From assembly GCA_010356995.1 (NCBI GenBank), contig ML996694.1, positions 919,163 through 983,162 of the forward strand: DNA of 64,000 bases. The letters are read 5' to 3'. The translations under genes were made by a program, and so were the position numbers. The notes beneath the pieces are model-generated. The model made no database searches. It had not been told where the DNA came from and was given only the letters and a program-made list of their open reading frames with translations. This DNA comes from Trichodelitschia bisporula (Eukaryota; Ascomycota; Dothideomycetes; Phaeotrichales; Phaeotrichaceae). Shown here in pieces: positions 55,322 through 64,000 of this stretch. Within the stretch, counting starts at the first letter, position 1, and the number at the start of each line of letters is the position of its first letter.

Positions 55322-58267
55322 GCGCGGCATTGGAATGGGGTTCCGCAGACGCTGCGTGGTTCGTTGGGCGAGCATACTGGACCGGAGCCGAAGCAGGACG
55401 ATGGAGTTGGCTGATCCTTTCACCATGATAGAACTCCGCATTCAAAATAGAGATGACGGTCATGCACGACCAAATTGCATTGCACTTCGTTGAGGCCCAA
55501 GGGCCCTCCCTCTGCATCCCTGGTATCCGGACTTGGTGATGTCCAATGGCATGATATCCGAAGATCCCAGCAGTATCAGCATTCTCAACACTTGCAGAGT
55601 TCAGTTGCATCCCTCCCCCCCTCACTCCCATCTATGACCGTTGGCCGATGCATCGTCCCTAGCACACGAAAGCGCGCAGTACGCGAAAACGAGACGCGGT
55701 GATCCGGGTGCCCATCACCATGCATGCACGAACGCGGGGTAATGACAGCACAGCCTTACCGCCTGCGGCCCTCCACAAGCCATGCACGTAGACGAGAACG
55801 ATAGGCGCTGCGGTGAGGGCAATGAAAAATTCTCAGTGGGTGAAAATCAGCGAGGTTGTGCGCTTAGCCGGCATGATGGCAATCCACAGCCCGAGGCTCG
55901 GGCCGAATGCTCCCAGTTTTTGGACAGATCGGGAGCGCGCCGCGAGCCCTTGCATGCGATTACATACCGGGACGCGCGTGGAACATGGGTCATCCCTTCT
56001 GCAGCGCTGGGAAGGTTCCGAGAAAATTCTTTTCCCTGGCTTGATGCTGTGCGGGGGGTTATGGGCAAGGGCGAGCATTCCAGGCTTTTGATTTGCGCTG
56101 CGGCGGGAATGGAGATCCGGTCGATTATTGTTGCTCGACTTGGCGTGGAGTGGAGAGCGATGACTTGACGTCGCACTGGAGGAACGCGGAGATAAACCAC
56201 CACAACAAATCACCACGCGACGAATCATCGACGCAAAACACTTGGCCAAACATTCCAACTGGTGAGTGAATGGAGATATGGGATTGGAGCGCGGAGGCAG
56301 GCCAAGAGGCCGCATTGGCGGCCTCCTTTTCATCGCAGGGCGATGGGCGCGATGCGGGCTTGCGAACTGCGCGATGGACAGTCGCGCGTTCTCAGCTATC
56401 ATGACGCGTACCTGGATGAGCTTGGCTGCTTCGGTGCATAGGGCTTTTCTGCAACTTGCCATAAGTGTCGCGGGTCACATTGGGGGACTGCACGACAGGC
56501 GCCACTGCGAGCTCGCGCGTTTTGCCGTGGTGCAGCGGACAGTCGCGGCGCTGTATATTGTACACCGTCGCTCTTGGAGAATGGGACAAAATGATGTTGC
56601 GCAGTGTGGAGCCCACGGGGTGCAAACGGTGCGGGCTTTGGCCTGTGAGCTGCGATGAGGCGGGGAAGATGTGACACTTGCGACTCGGATGTCAAGGTTG
56701 CGGAGTCAGAAAGGAGAAGAAGGAAAGAAATGCGCCCGCTTGGTGCTCGCCGAAGTCCCGAATATCCTTGATGTTCCCTGAATGCATGAAGCGGACGCGG
56801 CCCTGATTGGCTCGCTTGGTGTCTTTCAGAGTTGCTTTGCAGTGGTACTCGGACCGTGCGGGGGGGGGAAGCTTGGGCTGATAGCCCTGGGGAAGAGATG
56901 AAACGCGACCAAGCAGCCAGCCTGATGTCTATCACGTTCCTAACCGCGCTCACGCGTGTGCTGAGAATTCTTGAGCTGAGGGAGGGGAAACGGTTGAATG
57001 TGATTGTGATGAAGAGAAGGGCTTGTTGGTAAGATGATAACGATGATAGAGAGAAATGAAGAATTCGATAAACTTGATGCATTCCATCCGATGACTGATG
57101 GATACATTCCATTCCAGCAGTCCCAAAAGAGCAACCAGCACAACAAAAGAAGTCCAAAAAGAAGGTGTCGCTTCCATTTCCTGGTTAGGGTGACCAGGAC
57201 ACGAACCAATGCCTTGGGGACGACAGGCGGTAGTCTAGACTTAAAACTGTCTAGCGGCAAAGCAAACGGCCACCGTCTTTTCGCGCCTGGGGCTGCACTT
57301 TCCCATTCCTCGGCCCCATCTTTTCCCTCCTCCTCTCTTCCCAACCTCATCTTCGCCAGCGACAAACGCGAGATCGCGAGTCGTATCTTGTTTCATCTTT
57401 CTCTGCTTATCTTTTCATCTCTCCTTCATCTCTACATCTTTAACTATCCCATCTTCACCCCCTTATACTTTTCAACTGCGCTAGCTAACCCTCGCCTTCC
57501 CGTGTGGCTTGCGCGCGCATCGCATCTGCAGCTCGCGGCGTCTGTCCCTTCTCAAACCGCAGCATCCCTACAACATCCACCACACCACCTCCCCCCACAC
57601 GAGCTTAAACAACCGCGTCGGCCTCTTGCACATCCCGACGCGACTCACATCTCATGGATCCCTCAACGCCAGTCCGCCGGCCTAAAGACGACATCCTCGC
57701 CAGCGACTTTCCTCCCGTCTACCGTCGTCCAGTATCTGTCGACCGTTGAAGAAGAAAAAGGGCGAATCCCATCTGCCTTCACTGCACAACGCATCCTATC
57801 CGAACCAGCCACGAAGGTCGCTACATCATCACCACCACACCGATAACTCTTCGCCTTGTGCAACGGGTGCCTTTTTCTTCATATCTCAACCCCGCACCCC
57901 CTCCGCCCACTCACTTTCTTATGCCGTAATCCGTCCCTCTTGTCCAACTTTTCCCCAAACCCCACCACTATCACTGCACCGACTAGCAAGACGCCTTTGT
58001 CGTCTCGAACACTTCACAATTGTCCCTTTCGCTCTGTCAGATCTTTGTACATTAGGCTCACATCTCTACGGCGGATTTCCGCTACCCCTCTGTATCCCCT
58101 TTGAACCCTCCAAACCGCTGTTCCCCACTTTTTGGACACGGTGAACGCTAGCACCGTCTCATACTGTCTTGGATATTGCTTTTCGCCTTTAGCACGGCAA
58201 GGCGCAGTATCCTACCCACCGTCTCACACGCCGCCGGTCTTATACCCCTCCCCCCCTTACCGCAACG
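55322..58267. promoter_or_regulatory. 2.9-kb region with long pyrimidine-rich leader
   Basis: No conserved gene was recognised. From about 57280 to 58260 the plus strand is dominated by C and T (for example TCTTTCTCTGC, CTCTCCTTCATCTC), the usual look of a fungal transcription start region and 5' leader for the coiled-coil gene that follows. A 271-codon open stretch (57034-57846) overlaps this leader and has no domain features; I reject it as a gene. Confidence 0.45.
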
Positions 58268-60247
58268 ATGCTCAGCACCCCCAGTGCCTCCTACCGGCAG
58301 TTACCCCCCCAATCCCGCCGTCCCAGTCTTTCGCCCTCTGAGCGACCATCAACCTCTTCAGGCGAGAAGATTGAGCCCAAGTCAGACTTCCTCCGCGATG
58401 CCCTTCGCGAGAAGAAGGGTCTGCCTCCCCGAGCCCGTTCAACTACACCGCGCCGCGCTCGTATCGGCCTAAAGAGCCAGGCCTTTCACGACGACTGGAT
58501 GCCTACCTCCGAAGACGAATCGAAGACCACCAGACGTCACTCCTTTCGTCCCCAACGCCCCCGCCGGGCTAGTGACATCATTGCCGGCGGGCTTCAAGCG
58601 CAGAACCGCAGTTTGGGCGCCCGTGAAGCGGACGCACGAATGGACAAGCTGGAGAAAGAGAACTGGGACTTGAAGCATCGGATTGCCTTGCAACAGGAAC
58701 GGGCCACTCAACTCAACGAACAGTTGGAGCAGGCCTTGGAACAACTTGAGAGGACTCGAACCGTGCGCGAAGAAGCGGAAAGCCTCAAGACGCGCGTCAC
58801 AGCTGCCGACAAGGAGATTGAGCGTCTGAAAACCGACAATGTCGAACTGACTGAGCTGAACGATGACCTGGTCAAGGAATTAGAAGTGCGGGATAGGGAA
58901 GTCGAAGAGCGACAATTGGCCATCGAGGAGGCTGCTGGCATCATCCAAAAAATGGAGATGAGGATCGAGTCAATGGCCAAGGCTGCAAAGTACGGCCCCG
59001 CAAACCTTCTGTCGTCACCAGATCGCCTTCCCGACTCCGATTATTTCTCTGCCGATAACGAATCCATTGCTGCGTCGACAAGACCGCCCTCGTCTCGCCT
59101 AAACGCCCAGCATCTATCGGCTCACGACTCGGATTACTTTTCCGCCGAAAACTCTCCCCGCCCTCCCCGCACTCCGGCGCAAGTCCGTAGCTTTGCTGCA
59201 AGCGACAGCAAGCTCACCCCAGCTCAGCTCCAGCGTGCAAAAACATCTGCCGCTTCATTCAACCGCGAACTCGGCCTGCGTTCGGCAGCCTCAAAGGACT
59301 CGCTTCTTGCAGCTTTCCTTGACCAAACCCGTCCAGCTCCCATCCGCTCTCAGTCGCATGGGCATTCGAAATCGAGTAGTCAAATCTCTGCTCCTTCTAG
59401 CAGTCAGAGTAATCTTCGCACTCTGCGCCGTCGCACGCCTACTCCGGGTCCCGCCTCAGGATTGCCGCCGACCCGATCCGCCACCTCTATTCCTCCTACC
59501 ACCTCTGCCTATGCGCCGCCGTCCCCAATCGTGACGCCCGCGCCACCCACGCCCCGTGCTACTACGCCCGTGTGGCCGTCTTCATCTCGCCCTCTTCGCA
59601 ACCTCTTTCTCTCTGGCGAGCTGGCTCGTCCGGTGCATGGTGTGCCTGCCCAAGCCCCACCAAGCCCCAGTGTGACCTGCGCCTCCACCGTTGGTGGTCG
59701 GTCGTACGGACCTAGCCCCCGTTCCAGTAATATTTCCACGAGGAGCAGCGGCGACGATGATGCATTCAGCAGGATCGAAACGCCGTGTCCCGGTGGCGCT
59801 TCCCTTTCGAGCATTCGACAACGAAGCATGAGTCAGAGCCCAGCGACTACCGTCAGTGACCTCGTGAGCACGAGCGGCCACAGCATCAGCAAACCGCGCC
59901 CCATTCCTACGGCGCAGAGCGTCAACTACAATGCCTGGCCGCGCAAATATCCGGCTTGGCCACCCAGCGCGAGCCTCGTCAATCGAGATCTCTTGTATCA
60001 CGGATCTGCCAGCGCTACTACCCTGGATGACTTGTATGGCGTGAGCCCACCGAGTGGGGATGAGGGATTGCCTGGGGCTGGAGGAGTATCCGTGACTACG
60101 CTGGCCAGCGCCGAGTCTGGCGGTAGTGGAGGGGTCGGTATCTCATCCAGCATCGAAAAATCGGTTCCTCCTGCACCACGGAGACCGGCTCCAGGGAAAC
60201 CGACGCCGGGGACCGAACGTCGGAGACGCAGCAGTTTCCTGCGTTAA
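58268..60247 (+). CDS. Coiled-coil protein with centrosomin-type N-terminal motif
   Basis: A single exon of 659 residues. Near the N-terminus, KSDFLRDALREKK (about 38-50) resembles the start of fungal Cnn_1N-type proteins. A coiled coil follows at about 115-240: LEKENWDLKHRIALQQERA, LEQALEQLERTRTVREEAE, DNVELTELNDDLVKELEVR, IIQKMEMRIESM. Centrosomin motif 1 proteins recruit gamma-tubulin complexes to microtubule-organising centres; that is the likely role, by resemblance. The C-terminal 400 residues are Ser/Pro/Thr-rich and disordered. A short segment occurs twice, DSDYFSADNES and DSDYFSAENSP (about 257 and 280). The very end is basic (RRRRSSFLR). A long upstream leader suggests translational or promoter regulation. 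Confidence 0.65.
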   Translation: MLSTPSASYRQLPPQSRRPSLSPSERPSTSSGEKIEPKSDFLRDALREKKGLPPRARSTTPRRARIGLKSQAFHDDWMPTSEDESKTTRRHSFRPQRPRRASDIIAGGLQAQNRSLGAREADARMDKLEKENWDLKHRIALQQERATQLNEQLEQALEQLERTRTVREEAESLKTRVTAADKEIERLKTDNVELTELNDDLVKELEVRDREVEERQLAIEEAAGIIQKMEMRIESMAKAAKYGPANLLSSPDRLPDSDYFSADNESIAASTRPPSSRLNAQHLSAHDSDYFSAENSPRPPRTPAQVRSFAASDSKLTPAQLQRAKTSAASFNRELGLRSAASKDSLLAAFLDQTRPAPIRSQSHGHSKSSSQISAPSSSQSNLRTLRRRTPTPGPASGLPPTRSATSIPPTTSAYAPPSPIVTPAPPTPRATTPVWPSSSRPLRNLFLSGELARPVHGVPAQAPPSPSVTCASTVGGRSYGPSPRSSNISTRSSGDDDAFSRIETPCPGGASLSSIRQRSMSQSPATTVSDLVSTSGHSISKPRPIPTAQSVNYNAWPRKYPAWPPSASLVNRDLLYHGSASATTLDDLYGVSPPSGDEGLPGAGGVSVTTLASAESGGSGGVGISSSIEKSVPPAPRRPAPGKPTPGTERRRRSSFLR

Positions 60248-60756
60248 CGCGTCTTCTTTAGTTTGCTTCAAAACAGTACTAATTTCTGCTTTCGTCGCAC
60301 TGATACCCAAATTTGTTCTCGTGGCTCTGGGAGGTGCGGGACGACTCTTGGGGAAATAACTCAGTGCGTATTTTGGATGTTCCAACTCCCCTCATGCTGC
60401 TCCGACTGGATCTTAAATGCCATGTCTTGTGCCCTTGTTAAGTTTTTCTCTTTGCTCATTTGCCTGGCGCATGGAAGCTGCATTTTCTTTTGGGTATGGA
60501 TATTGGGGTATGGCAGGGCGGGTTGGGGTATCTGGGCCAAAAATGTCCCCGGCGTGGGTCCGCCTGCTCGCTTTGTGTCGACTGGCGTTGTTCCTCGTTT
60601 CACTTCTCCACTTCGGTGCCAAACTGTACTTATAGCAGGATCTCGGCTCGCATCACATGCTAGCAGGTGTCTGGGGAAGATTGACACCGGCTTCAATGCA
60701 GAGTTTGAAATGCCAGGAACTTCGGCTTCCATTTCGTTCCTCCTCCCTACCCACTT
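60248..60756. other. Convergent 3' spacer
   Basis: A 509-bp gap between the convergent coiled-coil and VOC genes; both 3' UTRs expected, nothing else seen. Confidence 0.4.
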
Positions 60757-61300
60757 CTATGACCCACCTCCGGACATCAGCCGCTCAAAGCTGATGCTCA
60801 ACAACTCAAGCGTATTCCCCCATGGATCCCTCAGATAGAGCGCATCGTCATCCGGCCCAACCTTGACCGTCTTCCCCACCAACTCGCCTCCCGAAGCCAC
60901 GATCCTCTCCGCCACGGCATCTGGATTCGGCACCGTGAACGCAGCATGAAAGAAGCCACCGCGCTCGAACTCAAAATCCGCCGATGGCTTCTTATACGCC
61001 GGCTCGACGAACTGGAATAATTCGACGCCGACGCCGTTCCCGGCGCTTAGGAAGGCAACGTTGACGCGCTGCAGGCGCTCGGGGTAGACGGCGAAGATGG
61101 CGGCGGACGGGTCTTTGCTCTTGTCGTAGGAGGCGTTGGGGCGCAATTTGGTGAGGCCGAGGTGGGTTGTGTACCATTCTACGCCGGCGTCAAGGTCGGG
61201 GACGGAGATGGCGACGTGGTTTACGGCGAAGGGGTGGGGGCGGGAGGTCTGCTGGTTAGCTAGGGTAGGTCGGGGCGGGTAGGGAGGAGCGTACGGCCAT
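60757..61300 (-). CDS. VOC-superfamily (glyoxalase/dioxygenase fold) protein
   Basis: Two exons, 61300-61295 (only ATGGCC) and 61248-60757, encode 165 residues; the 46-nt intron has a GTACGC donor, a GCTAAC branch and a CAGCAG tandem acceptor, so one Gln may be optionally included. The fold is a pair of VOC beta-alpha-beta-beta-beta units: VNHVAISVPDLDAGVEWYTTH near the start, VGVELFQFVEP, FFHAAFTVPNPDAVAERI and GNTLELLSIS at the end. His of VNHV, Glu of VELF, His of FHAAF and Glu of LELL match the usual metal-ligand positions, suggesting an active metalloenzyme such as a lactoylglutathione lyase-like or dioxygenase-type protein. The substrate cannot be told from sequence. Confidence 0.82.
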
Positions 61301-62270
61301 GATGAGGGTGGTTTGCTGCGTCCTCGCGGCGATCTGAGCGGGCCAGTCCGGCGATTGGGAGTCGTTCGGCAGGGATTCCGAGTTTGGTGGGCTGGATATT
61401 TCTCCGGTCGGGGATCTGGGGTCGAGGGGGGAAGTGGGGGTTGCTGGTGGTGATCAAGGCTTCATTGCTACAGTAGTTATATAGAGCCTTGTCTGTCCCT
61501 TGCCACGGGTTGCGATTTTCGGATGTACATAGCCGGAATGCCAACATGGCCCCTCATCCTTTATGGATGTGGACGTTCCTATGACCGCTGCGAACGTCCT
61601 ATGACCGCGCCTTCGCGCCTGCTTCGCGATCTGGGACTAATCAGAATAGTTTGCGCAGTGGTTGCTGCGGGCGGGATATGCAGCCCGTCAACGGCGTAGA
61701 TGTGGCTTCAGCCTTCCCGCCGACTTAAGCGAACATCATGCGTGAACTATGGCGCCATATGCAAAGCATACCGAAGTAAGCGGGAACTAGAAACATGCAA
61801 GATATAAATGCTATAGAAAACCCTCTCGCACCCCAATTAGGCCCTTCCACAGTATACACATGGGAGTCATGAAACGACACGGTCAAGTCGCGTCAGAATG
61901 TCACATAAACCCCGCCAGGGCACCCCGGACCCCGCCAACCCCACACCACGGAAAGGCACCCGAGCTGCTTTACGCTTAACGGCTGACTTCATCTGCACAG
62001 GGCGACGTCTCTTCCGGCCACCTCTCGTCTTCCGTCCGTTGCCCTACCGCCTGTTCCTGCACGTCAGAGCGTGAATCTGCTTCTAGAAGCCCATCCCGCC
62101 GCCGTTATTGCGCCGGGATCAAGGGCAATGGATATTAATCGGGCGACGATGAGGCGGGAAGCTTCAAAAGGACGTATAGACGTAGCAGTATGCGGTGTGG
62201 TTTCCAGCTCGTTGATCCATCCATTGCGCCCTTCACTGGCTAAGAGCTGCGATTCTCCTCCCTACGAGCC
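61301..62270. promoter_or_regulatory. Divergent region between VOC gene and PL4 lyase
   Basis: A 970-bp divergent spacer. A direct repeat of about 12 bp, CCTATGACCGC, occurs at 61577 and 61599. No gene or RNA recognised. Confidence 0.4.
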
Positions 62271-64000
62271 ATGGCAGTCCTTCGTTTCTGGCTCTGGGCC
62301 CTCGTCCTCGCCGCCGCCAGCGCGCTGGCCAAACCCGGCGATCCATTCTTTAAGAAGCTCAATGAGAAGACGTATCAGCTGGGGAATGACTTCTGGAACG
62401 TGACCGTCATCGGCGGCTTCGGCAAGCGGCTGATGTACAACGGCGTGGACCTGGTGGGCAACGCGTCGGGGCACTACGTGAGCTACAGTGTGTCTCCTCC
62501 CTCACGAGTCTGTTCTCGAACCTAACCCAGGTCTCAGACGGCGCGGCCAACAACTTGTCCTGGAATCTGAGTCCCCCGCGCATCGTCCGCAAGTCCGGCG
62601 AGTACACAGACATCATGTTCAGCGCCGCCGAGGGCGACATGCACTGGGTGCTCACGCCCACCCTCCTCGGAGCCTACCAGTACTTCGTGAACCGCGCCCT
62701 GCCCCGACTAGGCGAATTCCGCACCCTCTGGCGCCTTTCCAACGACACCTTCACGCACGGCTGGACAACCGAGCGTGACGCCCCGCTCGCCCGCCTAGCC
62801 GAAATGCAAGAAGCGACGCAGAAGACAGGCGACGAAACCTGGGTCAACGCGCAAGGCGTATCCTTCACAAAGTACGATCTCTCAACCTTCCTACCGAACA
62901 TCGAAGGCGAACCAACCGTCTGGGGCATATACGGCAAGATGCCGAAAAGCGGCGAGGGGATCGGGTCATGGTACATCCACGGCGGGAAGGACTATCTCAA
63001 CGGCGACCACCTTAAGCAAGAACTCATGATCCACCGCGAATCCATCACCGGCGACGCAGTCCAACTGAACATGATCCACGGCACCCACTACCAAGCCCGC
63101 AGCAACGACGCCTTCGCTCCGGGCAAGACTTGGGGCCCTTGGCTGTGGTACCTGAACAACGGGTCCGCAGCCGACGCCCTCGCGCGGGCTAGGACCGAAA
63201 CCGCGGCCTGGCCGTACCCCTGGCACGCCGACGAACGCGGGTACGCCTCGCGCGGCGCGCTCTCCGGCAGCCTGCGTCTGAGCGACGGCCGCCCCGCGTC
63301 CCGCGCCGCTATCTTCCTAGGCGACACCAACGCCACAGCACCCACGCTCGACCAGGGCGAAGGATACTACTACCGCACCTACGCCGGCGCAGACGGGTCC
63401 TTCCACATCGCCCACGTGCGCGCCGGGAACTACACGCTGCACGCGTGGCCGGGCGTCGGGAGCGGCATCGGCGACGTGAGCACCGTATTTCGGGCTCCCG
63501 TCACCATCCGCTCAAACGGTAGCGCGACTGCACTCGATGCGTTGTCCTGGGTTGTGCCGAAACATAAGCCGTTGTTTCAGATCGGCGCGCTGGATCGTAC
63601 GGCTACTGGATTTGGGCTTGCGGGGGGGAGGCACGAGCATGCGCGGGCGAGGGGGTGTCCTGCTGCGCTGAACTTCACGGTGGGCGTGGATGGAATGGAG
63701 AAGTGGTGTTTTGCGCAGGGGCAGCCGGGGACGTGGGCTGTAAGGTTTAAGGCGGGACCTGGTGATGTTGGACCCGCGACGCTGACGGTTAGTCTGGCGG
63801 CGTATAGTGCTGGGGCTTCGGCGGGAGTGTATGTTAATGACGAGCGGGTTGGGGAGCTGGGTCCGCGGACGCTGGGGCCGGGGGATCCGTCGCTTTATCG
63901 TTCGGGCACGTTGGCGGGGGAGTGGCGGTTCTTGGAGTGGCCGGCGAAGGTTAGGGAGGGGGAGAATGTGGTTGAGTTTAGGATTGCGCCGAATTCGAGG
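62271..64000 (+). CDS. Rhamnogalacturonan lyase, PL4 family (3' end cut by window)
   Basis: Two exons are visible, 62271-62487 and 62538-64000 (open to the edge), about 560 residues; the family is usually about 650-700, so roughly 100 residues are missing. The 50-nt intron (GTGTGT donor, CTAAC branch, GTCTCAG acceptor) yields HYVSYNGAANNLSW. The start MAVLRFWLWALVLAAASALA is a signal peptide. PL4 landmarks include KLNEKTYQLGNDFWNVTVIG, TVWGIYGKMPKSGEGIGSWY, MIHGTHYQA, GPWLWYLNNG, a fibronectin-like middle domain (SGSLRLSDGRPASRAAIFLG, AGNYTLHAWPG) and a C-terminal carbohydrate-binding-like beta domain. The enzyme cleaves the Rha-GalA backbone of pectin by beta-elimination outside the cell. 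Several NxS/T sites suggest glycosylation. Confidence 0.92.

Noticed and set aside
55833-56462. 209-codon minus-strand open frame downstream of PIK1
   Set aside because: It has Arg/Ser-rich composition, no domain, and overlaps several equally long open stretches on the other strand.
57034-57846. 271-codon plus-strand open frame
   Set aside because: It coincides with the pyrimidine-rich leader of the following coiled-coil gene and has no domain features; CT-rich DNA is often open by chance.

Overview
The window is nuclear DNA from a filamentous ascomycete (Pezizomycotina). The evidence is the short introns (mostly 42-80 nt, GT-AG, with CTAAC/CTGAC-type branch sites close to the acceptor), single-copy genes with typical filamentous-fungal architecture (PclA-like cyclin, Pik1, Yme1, Gpi18, Ram1, Bor1-type SLC4 transporter, Nod19-domain secreted protein, PL4 rhamnogalacturonan lyase), and non-LTR retrotransposon remnants resembling fungal Tad-like elements. 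I cannot assign the species or class from sequence alone.

Layout. Bases 1 to about 9,300 are repeat-rich and hold no host gene I can support. They contain three truncated copies of one LINE (601-843, about 2576-3950, about 5532-6624) and at least four copies of a short TA-flanked, terminal-inverted-repeat MITE (1621-1796, 4927-5120, 6834-7003, 8436-8630), plus one probable copy of a second MITE type (316-499). From 9,333 to the right end the window is gene-rich, with 20 protein-coding genes. In order they are: MTG1-like GTPase (-), BOR1-like SLC4 transporter (+), Nod19-domain secreted protein (-), neurochondrin-family protein (-), Ser/Thr kinase (+), INO80F/Nhp10-like coiled-coil protein (+), Utp16/Bud21-like nucleolar protein (-), SEL1/TPR-like protein (+), VCX1/CAX Ca2+/H+ exchanger (-), an orphan one-TM coiled-coil protein (-), YME1 i-AAA protease (-), GPI18 mannosyltransferase (-), PclA-like cyclin (-), a proline-rich secreted Cys-containing protein with a 40-nt homopolymer (-), RAM1 farnesyltransferase beta (-), DUF155/Rmd1-like protein (+), PIK1 PI 4-kinase (+), centrosomin-motif-like coiled-coil protein (+), VOC/glyoxalase-fold protein (-), and a PL4 rhamnogalacturonan lyase (+, runs off the right edge).

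Functionally this is mostly housekeeping: mitochondrial biogenesis and quality control (MTG1, YME1), ion homeostasis (BOR1-like, CAX), GPI anchors and prenylation (GPI18, RAM1), phosphoinositide signalling (PIK1), cell cycle and microtubule organisation (cyclin, Cnn-like), chromatin and ribosome biogenesis (INO80F-like, Utp16-like). Two or three secreted proteins (Nod19-like, proline-rich, PL4 lyase) hint at a plant- or polysaccharide-associated lifestyle. There is no biosynthetic cluster, CRISPR, rRNA or convincing tRNA. I reconstructed exon-intron structures by hand from splice-site consensus, frame continuity and family conservation. The clearest unusual features are the MITE family, a LINE insertion with a clean 14-bp target duplication, a shared palindrome in two promoters, a GC-AG intron, two 4-6 nt initiating exons, and a frame-ambiguous C-homopolymer inside a secreted-protein gene. 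I did not find a wholly new multi-gene system.
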